From NCBI GenBank assembly GCA_035542575.1, contig DATKLE010000014.1, forward strand, positions 50,328 through 114,327: a stretch of 64,000 nucleotides of DNA. The letters run 5' to 3'. Positions 53,772 through 61,494 of this stretch are shown piece by piece. Below the pieces are notes generated by a model. It did no database searches, was not told the origin of the DNA, and was given only the letters and a program-made list of their open reading frames with translations. Source of the stretch: JAIQET01 sp035542575 (lineage in GTDB: Bacteria; Acidobacteriota; Terriglobia; Terriglobales; Acidobacteriaceae). The position numbers were made by a program, and so were the translations under genes. Within the stretch, counting starts at the first letter, position 1. Every line of letters starts with the position of its first letter.

Positions 53772-54506
53772 ATGAAGGTGGTGGTCATCATTCCGGCTGC
53801 CGGTCTGGGCACACGCATGGCGTCGGCCCCTGGCGCGAAGCGCGGAAAGCCCGCGGCCTCCAAGCAATTCACCGATCTCGGGGGCACGCCCATTCTGATG
53901 CACACGCTGCGCAAGTTCGCCAGCAGCCCGGAGGTTTCCGAGATTTATGTTGCGCTGCGAAGTAACGAAATCAACACCTTTCGCAGCCGGCTGGAGAAAG
54001 AAGCCAAAGACATCCTGCGCAAGAAGGTCAACCTGGTCGAAGGCGGAGAGCACCGCCAGCACTCCGTGGCGAACGCCATAGCTGCGGTTTCTGCTGCTCC
54101 CGACGATATTGTTTTGGTCCACGATGCCGTCCGCCCTTTCGTGACCGGGGAAATCATCCGGGAGGTCATTCGCGCAGCGCAAAAATACGGCGCGGCAATC
54201 GCCGGCTTGCCGGCCGTGGATACCGTCAAACAGGTGGAGCGCACCGCCGAAGGCGCCCTGATCACCGCCACCGTCCCGCGCGAGCGCGTGGTAATGGCGC
54301 AAACTCCGCAAGGCTTTCGCTACGACGTGCTCAAGAAGGCGTTCGACGAAGCAACCGCCGACGGTTTCACCGGCACCGATGAAGCCTCGCTGGTCGAGCG
54401 CTCTGGGCACGAGGTGGCGGTCGTGATGGGCTCGCCGCGGAATATCAAGATCACGACGCCGGCAGATTTGGAACTGGCCGAGTTTTACCTGAGGGCCAGC
54501 TCATAA
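53772..54506 (+). CDS. ispD: 2-C-methyl-D-erythritol 4-phosphate cytidylyltransferase
   Basis: Third step of the MEP isoprenoid pathway, coupling CTP to MEP. The 244-residue protein has the nucleotidyltransferase loop PAAGLGTRMA followed by a Lys-rich GAKRGKPAASKQF, VEGGEHRQHSVANAI, VLVHDAVRPFV and VMAQTPQGFRYDVLK. Normal length. ispF follows 46 bp downstream, giving the common ispDF pair. Confidence 0.95.
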   Translation: MKVVVIIPAAGLGTRMASAPGAKRGKPAASKQFTDLGGTPILMHTLRKFASSPEVSEIYVALRSNEINTFRSRLEKEAKDILRKKVNLVEGGEHRQHSVANAIAAVSAAPDDIVLVHDAVRPFVTGEIIREVIRAAQKYGAAIAGLPAVDTVKQVERTAEGALITATVPRERVVMAQTPQGFRYDVLKKAFDEATADGFTGTDEASLVERSGHEVAVVMGSPRNIKITTPADLELAEFYLRASS

Positions 54507-54534
54507 ACGCAGATCGAAACTGATGCAAACTACC

Positions 54535-54555
54535 AGTGACCAACGGCCAGCGATG
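54535..54555. repeat. Heptamer-phase array running into the ispF start
   Basis: AGTGACC, AACGGCC and a third unit whose last three bases are the ATG of ispF. Confidence 0.45.
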
Positions 54556-55062
54556 CGCATCGGCTACGGCTGGGACTCGCACGAATTCAAGCGCGGCATC
54601 CTGCTCAAGATCGGTGGCGTGACCATCGCGCACCCGAAGGGCTTGGGTGGCCACTCCGACGGCGATGTGCTGCTGCACGCCATTACCGACGCTCTGCTGG
54701 GCGCAATCGCCGGGCCGGACATCGGATCGCTGTTTCCACCCTCCGACCCCCAGTGGAAGGGCGCAGACTCGGCTGTCTTCCTGCGCGAGGCGCTGAAACG
54801 TGTGCGGGCGGCTGGTTATGTCGTCGCCAATCTGGATTCAACACTTATCCTGACCGAGCCCAAGATCGGCCCACACGCTGCTGCCATCCGAATGCACCTT
54901 GTCGAGTTGCTAGATATCCCGCCGGACGCGATCGGAATCAAAGCCAAGACTCCGGAAGGCATGGGGACGGACAACGCCGCCATTGCCCACGTGGCGGTGC
55001 TGCTGCAGAAGGTGAGTTCCGGAAGGCGGCGGAAGAAAGGCCACCAGAATCTCGGCGGTTGA
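54553..55062 (+). CDS. ispF: 2-C-methyl-D-erythritol 2,4-cyclodiphosphate synthase
   Basis: MEP-pathway enzyme that cyclises CDP-ME2P and releases CMP. From ATG 54553 the 169-residue protein begins MRIGYGWDSHEF, placing zinc ligands at D8, H10 and H42 exactly as in the E. coli enzyme. This favours this start over ATG 54523. HSDGDVLLHAITDALLGA, DIGSLFPPSDP and AKTPEGMGTDNAAIAHVAVLL are family signatures. The C-terminus has a short basic tail (RRRKKGH). Confidence 0.95.
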   Translation: MRIGYGWDSHEFKRGILLKIGGVTIAHPKGLGGHSDGDVLLHAITDALLGAIAGPDIGSLFPPSDPQWKGADSAVFLREALKRVRAAGYVVANLDSTLILTEPKIGPHAAAIRMHLVELLDIPPDAIGIKAKTPEGMGTDNAAIAHVAVLLQKVSSGRRRKKGHQNLGG

Positions 55063-55083
55063 AGCCGCTGCGCTAAGCGCCGC
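55048..55083. repeat. Small palindromic repeats
   Basis: CGGCGGTTGAAGCCGCTG and GCGCTAAGCGCCGCC at the 3' end of ispF, similar in style to the 45.0-kb cassette. Confidence 0.4.
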
Positions 55084-55136
55084 CGTACCCGATATCGTGG
55101 CAGGCGGGAATTGGCAATCTTCAATCGAGAATTGCT

Positions 55137-55586
55137 TTAGAAGGTCTTGGCTGAGTCGAGCAGAATCGTAACTGGGCCGTCGTTGACCAGTTCAACTTGC
55201 ATCCTCTCCTGAAATCGGCCGGTGGCGCAGGAGAGGCCAAGGCTGCGGATCCGTTCCACAAAATACTCATACAGTGTCCTGGCTTGTTGTGGCGAGGCGG
55301 CCGCATCGAAGGACGGCCGTTTGCCGCGCCGAACATCGCCGTAGAGCGTGAATTGAGAGACGACCAGGATGCCGCCGTTGACGTCTCTGACGCTGAGGTT
55401 CATCTTTCCGGCTTCATCTTCGAAGATACGCAAGCCGGCGATCTTGTCCGCCAGGTAGTCGGCGTCGGATTCGGTGTCGAGGTGCGTGACTCCCAGCAGG
55501 ACAAGCAGGCCACGGGCGATTTTGCCGGTGACTTCTCCGTTCACCGTGACCTGGGCACGGGTGACCCGCTGGACAACGGCACGCAT
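55137..55586 (-). CDS. dtd: D-aminoacyl-tRNA deacylase
   Basis: Removes D-amino acids wrongly attached to tRNA. The 149-residue protein from ATG 55586 begins MRAVVQRVTRAQVTVNGEVTG, the canonical Dtd start; a much longer frame upstream is rejected. The active-site SQFTLYGDVRRGKRPSF and the C-terminal NDGPVTILLDS with the Gly-cisPro loop are intact. It is convergent with ispF and divergent from the amidohydrolase genes. Confidence 0.96.
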   Translation of the reverse strand: MRAVVQRVTRAQVTVNGEVTGKIARGLLVLLGVTHLDTESDADYLADKIAGLRIFEDEAGKMNLSVRDVNGGILVVSQFTLYGDVRRGKRPSFDAAASPQQARTLYEYFVERIRSLGLSCATGRFQERMQVELVNDGPVTILLDSAKTF

Positions 55587-55749
55587 GCGGATCAGTTTCC
55601 GGCTTCCGGGGGCGAGTTTCAAGCGAAGAGGGCTGGCGTGGGGTGGACAGCCCATGCCAAACCGGCACGTCCCCTGACATTTCCCATTGCCAACCGTCCA
55701 AGAGGTTGTAGAATTCCGTTTCTTTTTCTTTCCCGAAGGAGCTTCCTGA

Positions 55750-57057
55750 ATGCTGCATCGCGCTGCGACACGCGTGAAACCACCAATCAGAATTGCAGCC
55801 GGCTTCATAGTGGCTTGCGCGGCGGCTGTGGCCCAGACCGGGCCCGCCGCTCACAACGAAGTTCTCATCAAGAATGCTGTGGTGATGACCGTTACTCACG
55901 GCGACATACAGAACGGCAGCGTGTACATCAAGGATGGCAAGATCGCCGCGGTGGGCCAGAACGTGACCGCCCCGGCTGACGCCACCGTGATCGACGCGGG
56001 GGGCAAATACCTGACGCCGGGCATCATTGACTCCCACTCCCACATCGCGCTGGACGACGACGTGAATGAGGCCACCAGCCCAATCACTCCGCAAATGATG
56101 ATGCTTGACGCCTTCGACTACCAGGACAAGGCCATCTATCGCGGACTGGCTGGGGGAGTTACCACCTCGCTGCTCCTCCACGGCTCGGCCAACATGATAG
56201 GCGGGCAGGCCATTGTGATTAAGCACAAGTACGGAGCGAACCGCGATGCCATGCTGTTTCCTGGAGCGCCGCGGTCGATCAAATTCGCCAGCGGTGAGAA
56301 CCCCAAGCGGGTGTACGGTGGCCGCGAGCAACTACCCTCCACCCGCATGGGCAACTTCGAGGTACAGCGCGAGGCCCTGGTGCAAGCACAGGAGTACATG
56401 CGCGAGTGGGACGACTACAACGCCAAGGTCAAGAAGGGCGACAAGGATGCCAAGCCTCCCAAGCGTGATCTGAAGCTGGAGGCCCTGGCGGATGTGCTGC
56501 GCGGCAAGCTGCTGGTGCAGATCCATTGCTACCGGGCAGATGAGTTGCTGACCGAGATGGCGATGGCCAAGGAGTTCGGCTACAAGGTGCGCGCCTTCCA
56601 CCACGCCCTGGAGGCCTACAAGGTGGCCGACAAACTGGCCGCGGAAGGTGTCGGGATCGCAACCTTCTCCGACTGGTGGGGATTCAAGCAGGAGGCCTGG
56701 GACGCCATTCCATGGAACGCCGTAATGTCAATGCGGAAAGGCGTGCGCGTGGCCATCAAGAGCGACTCCGAGGATTTCGCGCGGCGCCTCAACCAGGAGG
56801 CTGCCAAGACCATGCGCTACGGCGGAGCCACGGAAGAAGAAGCTTTGAAGATGATCACGCTGAATGCCGCCTGGATCATCGGCGTTGACGATCGCGTGGG
56901 CTCGATTGATGTGGGCAAAGATGCCGACCTGGTGATCTGGGATGGGTATCCGCTTTCCAGCTACGGTGTGCCAAACAAGGTGCTGATCGACGGGGATGTG
57001 TATTTTGACCGGGCCCTGCCGGGGTTCGGCATGCCGCACTACAAGGAGGGAATGTGA
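55750..57057 (+). CDS. Exported imidazolonepropionase-like amidohydrolase
   Basis: 435 residues with AAGGAG before ATG 55750. The signal peptide is IAAGFIVACAAAVAQTG. This is a metal-dependent hydrolase of the amidohydrolase superfamily. The composite beta-sandwich includes VLIKNAVVMTVTHGDIQNGSVYIKDG, and the metal site has H96 and H98 in DSHSHIALD. Further His ligands are at IHCYRADE and AFHHALEAYK, and the late Asp is in IKSDSED. The C-terminus GSIDVGKDADLVIWDG is typical. It overlaps the next gene by its stop (TGATG), so the two are translationally coupled. Substrate unknown, possibly cyclic imides or dipeptides. Confidence 0.88.
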   Translation: MLHRAATRVKPPIRIAAGFIVACAAAVAQTGPAAHNEVLIKNAVVMTVTHGDIQNGSVYIKDGKIAAVGQNVTAPADATVIDAGGKYLTPGIIDSHSHIALDDDVNEATSPITPQMMMLDAFDYQDKAIYRGLAGGVTTSLLLHGSANMIGGQAIVIKHKYGANRDAMLFPGAPRSIKFASGENPKRVYGGREQLPSTRMGNFEVQREALVQAQEYMREWDDYNAKVKKGDKDAKPPKRDLKLEALADVLRGKLLVQIHCYRADELLTEMAMAKEFGYKVRAFHHALEAYKVADKLAAEGVGIATFSDWWGFKQEAWDAIPWNAVMSMRKGVRVAIKSDSEDFARRLNQEAAKTMRYGGATEEEALKMITLNAAWIIGVDDRVGSIDVGKDADLVIWDGYPLSSYGVPNKVLIDGDVYFDRALPGFGMPHYKEGM

Positions 57058-58433
57058 TGCGGGCCTCGGGCGTCGGACCTCAAACCTCAGGCGCAGCCGT
57101 TAGCCGTTGGCGGCTGGCCGTTGGCCAACTGCTTGTCCTGGCTCTGTGCCTTTCCCTTCCGACGGTGGGCCGTGCACAGCAACCCATCGTCCTCAAGGGC
57201 GGAAAGCTCCTCACCATCACGCACGGCGTCATCGAAAATGGCGTGCTGGTGATGGCGAATGGCAAGATCGCTGCGGTGGGAGCCGCGGGCGCGGTCAACA
57301 TTCCTGGGGATGCGCGGGTGGTGGATGTCAGCGGAATGACCGTGTACCCCGGGCTGATTGATTCCGAAAGCTACCTGGGGTTGACGGAGATTTCGGCCGA
57401 AAAAAGCACCAACGATCTGGTCGAACTCAGCGACGAAATCATGCCGCACATGCACGTGTTTGACGCATTTCACGCCGAGTCCGCGCTGATTCCGGTCACG
57501 CGGCTGAACGGGATCACCAACGCCATCGTGGCGCCCGACAGCCAGGACACGCTGCCGGGTCAGGATTCGTTCATCCAGTTGGATGGCAACTCGGCCGAAG
57601 AAATGCTGCTGGTGCGGGACATCGCCATGCCGCTGAACTTCACCGGCGAACAGCGGCGCAACCAGTCGTGGGAGCGGGCGAAGTTTCCGTTCACCCGCAT
57701 GGGCATGGCGGCGCAACTGCGTCAAGCCTTCCTGGATGCGCAGGACTACGCGCAGCGCTGGGCGGATTACGAAAAAAAGAAGTCGGAAGGGGAGACTAAA
57801 TCCGCCTCCGACAAGGACAAGAAACAGCCACCTGCTCCACCCAAACGCGACCTCAAACTGGAGGCGCTGTTGCCCTATTTGGAGGGCAAGAAGCCAATCG
57901 TGCTGGCGGCGGAGGGGCCCAGCGACCTGGAGACGGCAGTCGGACTGGCCCGGGAATTCAAGCTGAAGTTTGTGCTGAATCACATCAGCCACTCTCAGCC
58001 CGTGCTGGATTACGTCGCCGCTCTGAAAGTGCCGGTCATCGTGGGGCCCATCTATGAGGATCCCAAGCCGGAAGAACGCTATGACGCGGTCTATAGCCTG
58101 CCCGCCCAGTTGTACAAGCGCGGGGTGAAGATCGCATTTGCATCCGTCGAAGCCCACAATGTGCGCAACCTCCCCTATCAGGCCGGGTTCGCCGTCGCTT
58201 TCGGCTTGCCCTATGACGAGGCGCTGAAGGCGATCACGCTGAACCCGGCGGAGATCTGGGGCGTGGCGGACCAGTTGGGATCGCTCGATGTGGGCAAGAC
58301 CGCCAACGTTGTGGTCGCCAACGGCGATCCGCTGGACGTGAAGACGGACGTGAAGCAGGTGTTCATCGCGGGACGGGAGATCCCTATGACCAGCCGCCAG
58401 ACACGGTTGCGCGACGAGTACTCGGGTCGTTAG
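57057..58433 (+). CDS. Exported amidohydrolase-like protein lacking the His-x-His metal site
   Basis: 458 residues. ATG 57057 overlaps the preceding stop, and AAGGAGGG lies 4-5 nt upstream. The signal peptide is LLVLALCLSLPTVGRAQ. The fold matches the preceding protein (LKGGKLLTITHGVIENGVLVMANGKIAAVG, VYPGLIDSESYLGL, LGSLDVGKTANVVVANGDPL), but the usual H-x-H is E104-S-Y106. It also lacks the clear IHCYRADE-type ligand and ends KIAFASVEAH where Asp is expected. It is probably a non-catalytic or altered-metal partner of its neighbour. Codons 7-25 consist of heptamer repeats (57075-57130). Confidence 0.85.
   Translation: MRASGVGPQTSGAAVSRWRLAVGQLLVLALCLSLPTVGRAQQPIVLKGGKLLTITHGVIENGVLVMANGKIAAVGAAGAVNIPGDARVVDVSGMTVYPGLIDSESYLGLTEISAEKSTNDLVELSDEIMPHMHVFDAFHAESALIPVTRLNGITNAIVAPDSQDTLPGQDSFIQLDGNSAEEMLLVRDIAMPLNFTGEQRRNQSWERAKFPFTRMGMAAQLRQAFLDAQDYAQRWADYEKKKSEGETKSASDKDKKQPPAPPKRDLKLEALLPYLEGKKPIVLAAEGPSDLETAVGLAREFKLKFVLNHISHSQPVLDYVAALKVPVIVGPIYEDPKPEERYDAVYSLPAQLYKRGVKIAFASVEAHNVRNLPYQAGFAVAFGLPYDEALKAITLNPAEIWGVADQLGSLDVGKTANVVVANGDPLDVKTDVKQVFIAGREIPMTSRQTRLRDEYSGR
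57075..57130. repeat. Heptamer-phase arrays inside a signal-peptide coding region
   Basis: GGACCTC, AAACCTC (57075-57088), then GCCGTTA, GCCGTTG and three more (57096-57130), within the first 25 codons of the second amidohydrolase gene. Confidence 0.6.
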
Positions 58434-58560
58434 GGGGCGGGGCGCCGGGGTTTGACCACACCGGCGCGCGGCAGTTAGGATTCGCGGGGGTAGTCTCACT
58501 CCGGTTTGCTAGCTGTCTGGCGCAGGGACTCCTTCCTTTACACTAATTCGTTCGGCCCAG

Positions 58561-58566
58561 TACACT
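58561..58566 (+). promoter_or_regulatory. Possible -10 element of the acpP-fabF operon
   Basis: TACACT 39 nt before the acpP1 ATG. A strong GGGAGGAGG ribosome binding site (58591-58599) follows. Confidence 0.4.
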
Positions 58567-58605
58567 ACTTGTTCCCTTTTTATCTTCCCGGGAGGAGGAA
58601 CTCAT

Positions 58606-58869
58606 ATGGCTGGTGAGGGCAAGTCCAGAGAAATGACGGAAAAGGTAAAGCAAATCATTTCCGAGCAACTGGGTGTGGATGAGGGCGAGGTCACTCCCAG
58701 TGCTTCTTTCGTGGATGATTTGGGTGCGGACTCCCTGGATCAGGTGGAGCTGGTCATGGCCCTGGAAGAAGCCTTCGACCTGGAAATCGCGGACGAGGAT
58801 GCGGAGAAGATCCGCACCGTGCAGGACGCGATCGACTACATCGAGAAGCACGCCAAGGTGAGCAAGTAA
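58606..58869 (+). CDS. acpP: Acyl carrier protein (first copy)
   Basis: 87-residue acidic four-helix carrier for fatty-acid synthesis. The phosphopantetheine Ser is S43 in DDLGADSLDQVELVM. It has a 10-residue N-terminal extension (MAGEGKSREM) compared with the second copy. Very strong ribosome binding site (GGGAGGAGG). A second acp and fabF follow, so the three form one fatty-acid operon. Confidence 0.93.
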   Translation: MAGEGKSREMTEKVKQIISEQLGVDEGEVTPSASFVDDLGADSLDQVELVMALEEAFDLEIADEDAEKIRTVQDAIDYIEKHAKVSK

Positions 58870-58877
58870 CAGCCGGC

Positions 58878-58917
58878 CGGGCCCGTGCTCGGGGCAGCGG
58901 GCGCAACGCCCGCGCCA
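58878..58917. repeat. GC-rich palindromic intergenic repeat
   Basis: GCGGGCGCAACGCCCGCGCC between the two acp genes, related in style to the 12.8- and 46.3-kb elements. Confidence 0.45.
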
Positions 58918-58943
58918 CACAAGCCTACAAGCGAGGAAAATCC

Positions 58944-59189
58944 ATGGCAGCAGTTGACGAAAAAGTAAAACAGATCATCGTGGAGCAATTGGGAGTGGAC
59001 GAGGGCGAAGTCACGCAGAGCGCCTCGTTCGTGGACGACTTGGGCGCCGACTCGCTGGACACGGTGGAACTGGTGATGGCCTTCGAAGAGGCCTTTGAGA
59101 TCGAGATTCCCGACGAAGACGCCGAGAAAATCCGCACGGTGCAGGACGCGATTGACTACATCGGCAAGCATGCGAAAGGCGGGAAGTAG
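58944..59189 (+). CDS. Acyl carrier protein (second copy)
   Basis: 81-residue ACP with the phosphopantetheine Ser at S37 (DDLGADSLDTVELVM). It is about 80 percent identical by eye to the first copy over the core, with differences mostly in helix II-III (FEEAFEIEIPDEDAEKIRTV). AGCGAGGAAAA provides a ribosome binding site. The fabF TTG start lies 2 nt after its stop, suggesting tight coupling. The two copies may serve different acyl chains or simply reflect duplication. Confidence 0.93.
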   Translation: MAAVDEKVKQIIVEQLGVDEGEVTQSASFVDDLGADSLDTVELVMAFEEAFEIEIPDEDAEKIRTVQDAIDYIGKHAKGGK

Positions 59190-59191
59190 GA

Positions 59192-60430
59192 TTGGGGCGT
59201 CGGGTCGTAGTTACCGGCATTGGCCTGATCTGCGCGGTGGGCAACACCACGGAAGAGGTGTGGCGCAACCTGCTGGCCGGCAAGAGCGGCGTGACACAAA
59301 TCACGCACTTCGACGTTTCCCAGTTTGCCTGCCAGATTGCGGCTGAGGTCAAGAATTTCGATCCCCTGCAATTCATCGAAAAAAAAGAAGTCAAGAAAAT
59401 GGGGCGCTTCATCCATCTGGCCCTGGCGGCGACGGATGACGCCATCAAAGCCTCCGGCCTGCAGGTGACGCCGGAGCTTTCGACTCGGGTGGGAGTGCAC
59501 ATCGGGTCCGGAATCGGCGGGTTCGACGTCATCGAGCGCGAGCATTCCAACCTGCTCAATGGAGGGCCCCGTAAGATCTCTCCTTTCTTCATTCCGGCAG
59601 CCATCGTGAATCTCGCGGCCGGGCACGTCAGCATCCGCTACAACGCCCGCGGACCGAATGAGGCCACCTGTACCGCCTGCACTTCCAGTGCCCATTCGGT
59701 GGGCGATGCCTACAAGATCATCGCGCGCTGCGACGCTGACGTCATGATTGCGGGCGGGACGGAAGCGGCAATTACGCCCATGGGTGTGGGCGGGTTTGCT
59801 GCCATGCGCGCACTCTCCACGCGCAATGATGCGCCGGAGAAGGCCAGCCGTCCCTGGGACGCGGCCCGCGATGGCTTTGTGATCGGAGAAGGGGCGGGCA
59901 TTTTGATTCTCGAAGAGCTGGAATTTGCCCGGCGGCGCGGTGCCAGGATACTGGCGGAGGTCGTCGGTTATGGCATGAGCGGGGATGCCCACCACATTAC
60001 CCAGCCGGCCGAGAATGGCGACGGCGCCTACCGGGTGATGCTCAACACTCTGCAGGATGCCAAGCTGCAGCCGCAGCACGTCGGATACATCAATGCCCAC
60101 GGCACCTCCACCGACATCGGCGACAAGCTGGAAACCATCGCCATCAAGCGCGCCTTCGGCGATCATGCTTACAAGCTGCCAGTGAGTTCGACCAAGTCCA
60201 TGACCGGGCATCTGCTGGGCGGGGCTGGCGGACTGGAGGCGGGAATCACGGTGCTGGCGCTGCGCGACCAGATGTTGCCGCCAACCATCAACCTGGAGAA
60301 TCCAGACGTCGACTGCGACCTGGACTACGTCCCTAACCAGGCCCGCAAAGCCGAATTGGAATACGCCATGTCCAACTCCTTCGGATTTGGTGGAACCAAC
60401 GGCGCTCTGTTGTTCCGGCGCTGGGAGTGA
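59192..60430 (+). CDS. fabF: Beta-ketoacyl-ACP synthase II
   Basis: Condensing enzyme that extends acyl-ACP with malonyl-ACP. The 412-residue protein from TTG 59192 has the full Cys-His-His triad at the standard positions: C163 in ATCTACTSSAHS, H303 in NAHGTSTDIGD and H340 in KSMTGHLLGGAGG. The start TTG gives GRRVVVTGIGLICAVGN, as in FabF. Normal length. It is coupled to the second acp gene. Confidence 0.97.
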   Translation: MGRRVVVTGIGLICAVGNTTEEVWRNLLAGKSGVTQITHFDVSQFACQIAAEVKNFDPLQFIEKKEVKKMGRFIHLALAATDDAIKASGLQVTPELSTRVGVHIGSGIGGFDVIEREHSNLLNGGPRKISPFFIPAAIVNLAAGHVSIRYNARGPNEATCTACTSSAHSVGDAYKIIARCDADVMIAGGTEAAITPMGVGGFAAMRALSTRNDAPEKASRPWDAARDGFVIGEGAGILILEELEFARRRGARILAEVVGYGMSGDAHHITQPAENGDGAYRVMLNTLQDAKLQPQHVGYINAHGTSTDIGDKLETIAIKRAFGDHAYKLPVSSTKSMTGHLLGGAGGLEAGITVLALRDQMLPPTINLENPDVDCDLDYVPNQARKAELEYAMSNSFGFGGTNGALLFRRWE

Positions 60431-60434
60431 ACCA

Positions 60435-60555
60435 GACCTCGGACCTTGGACCTCAGGCACGCCCACTCGTATGCGAAGCCAACTCTGAGTCGGAGGCCTG
60501 ACACTTGGGACCCGAGGTCTGGGGCCCGACGGCTGAGGTCCCAGGTCCGTCGTCA
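60435..60555. repeat. Heptamer-phase array after fabF
   Basis: GACCTCG, GACCTTG and one more unit (60435-60455) are followed by inverse-oriented, less regular copies (GGACCCGAGGTC, CTGAGGTCCCAGGTCC) up to about 60550. Confidence 0.6.
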
Positions 60556-60686
60556 AGGACCCGTGGTAACCCGGCAGTGCATTCCTGGTAATGGTACTTC
60601 TGTACCCACCGATTGGCCTTCTAGGGCCTTTGCCACGCCAGGGGTTCAGGACACAATGGGATTTCAAGGCTACCGTGAATCGAGCT

Positions 60687-61403
60687 ATGCACAAAGGCTT
60701 CGGAGTCGCCGCTGCCCCCATTCCTCCCTCCACCCGAAAGGCTACGGCCCGGGCGGCGTTGGTGGACATCAAGGAGCCCGCTCGCGGCATTCTTGCCGAT
60801 TGCTTCAAGCAGTTTGGCGTGGAATGCGTGGTCCTGACCGGAGATGTTGAGGAGCGCCTGCAGCGGGAGAAGTTCGCGGCCTGCGTGGTGAAACTGGCCC
60901 CGGGGGCTGAGGCGGTAATGGACGCAGCACGCAGCTCACTCTCCAACAGCCGCATGATCATTTACGGACTTGGGGGGAACGCCCAACAGGCCATGAGCTA
61001 TTCCAAGTACGGCATCAACGCCATCTTCCACGAGCCGCTGGAGCGCTCGGCGGCGTTGAAGCTGGTGCGCGCTACCCAGATGCTGGTGCTGCACGAATTC
61101 CGCCGTTATGTGCGCATTCCGGTGATCACCGAAGTCTCCGTGACCACCTCCGATGGCCGCCGCTTCACCGCCACCAGCCAGGAAATCAGCTCCGGGGGGA
61201 TGTCCATGCGGAGCGATGAAGAGGTATCTCCGGGACTATCCACCGAAATCTCCTTTGCTCTGCTTACTCTGCCTCGCATCTGGGTACGCAGCACGGTGAG
61301 CTGGCGGAAACCCGCCGCCAAGAGCTTTGGCGTACGCTTCGACCTGCAAGACGAGCGGCGTTTGCGCATCAAGGAGTGGGTGGACGCCTACCTGGAAAGC
61401 TGA
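60687..61403 (+). CDS. PilZ-domain protein with a degenerate receiver-like N-terminus
   Basis: 238 residues from ATG 60687; the true start is uncertain, and GTG 60675 or ATG 60591 are in frame. Residues about 25-130 look like a receiver fold without the phosphorylatable Asp (RAALVDIKEPARGILADCF, MIIYGLGGNAQQAM, KYGINAIFHEPLERSAALKLVR). The C-terminal PilZ domain has the cyclic-di-GMP motifs RRYVR (R-x3-R) and EISSGGMSM (D/N-x-S-x2-G type). Probably a c-di-GMP effector of unknown output. Confidence 0.82.
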   Translation: MHKGFGVAAAPIPPSTRKATARAALVDIKEPARGILADCFKQFGVECVVLTGDVEERLQREKFAACVVKLAPGAEAVMDAARSSLSNSRMIIYGLGGNAQQAMSYSKYGINAIFHEPLERSAALKLVRATQMLVLHEFRRYVRIPVITEVSVTTSDGRRFTATSQEISSGGMSMRSDEEVSPGLSTEISFALLTLPRIWVRSTVSWRKPAAKSFGVRFDLQDERRLRIKEWVDAYLES

Positions 61404-61408
61404 ACTCA

Positions 61409-61436
61409 GACCTTAGACCTCAGACCTCGGTCCTCC
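61409..61436. repeat. Heptamer-phase array between the PilZ gene and lipA
   Basis: GACCTTA, GACCTCA and two further units, starting 5 nt after the PilZ stop. Confidence 0.65.
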
Positions 61437-61476
61437 CGCCCGGCCGCGCCGTTTCACGAATCTGGCCAACCCGCAG

Positions 61477-61482
61477 TAGAAT
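61477..61482 (+). promoter_or_regulatory. -10 element of lipA
   Basis: TAGAAT ends 12 nt before ATG 61495 and there is no ribosome binding site, so the leader would be only a few bases. Confidence 0.45.
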
Positions 61483-61494
61483 CAATAGATCGCG

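Noticed and set aside
54523..54552. Earlier ATG as the ispF start
   Set aside because: It would place the zinc ligands at 18 and 20 rather than the family positions 8 and 10, and the added codons read through a heptamer array.
57087..58499. 470-codon minus-strand frame opposite the second amidohydrolase
   Set aside because: Antisense shadow rich in His, Arg and Gln; the plus strand carries the conserved fold motifs and a ribosome binding site.
59156..60961. 601-codon minus-strand frame opposite fabF
   Set aside because: It is fully antisense to a FabF gene with an intact Cys-His-His triad, and its translation is low in complexity without domains.
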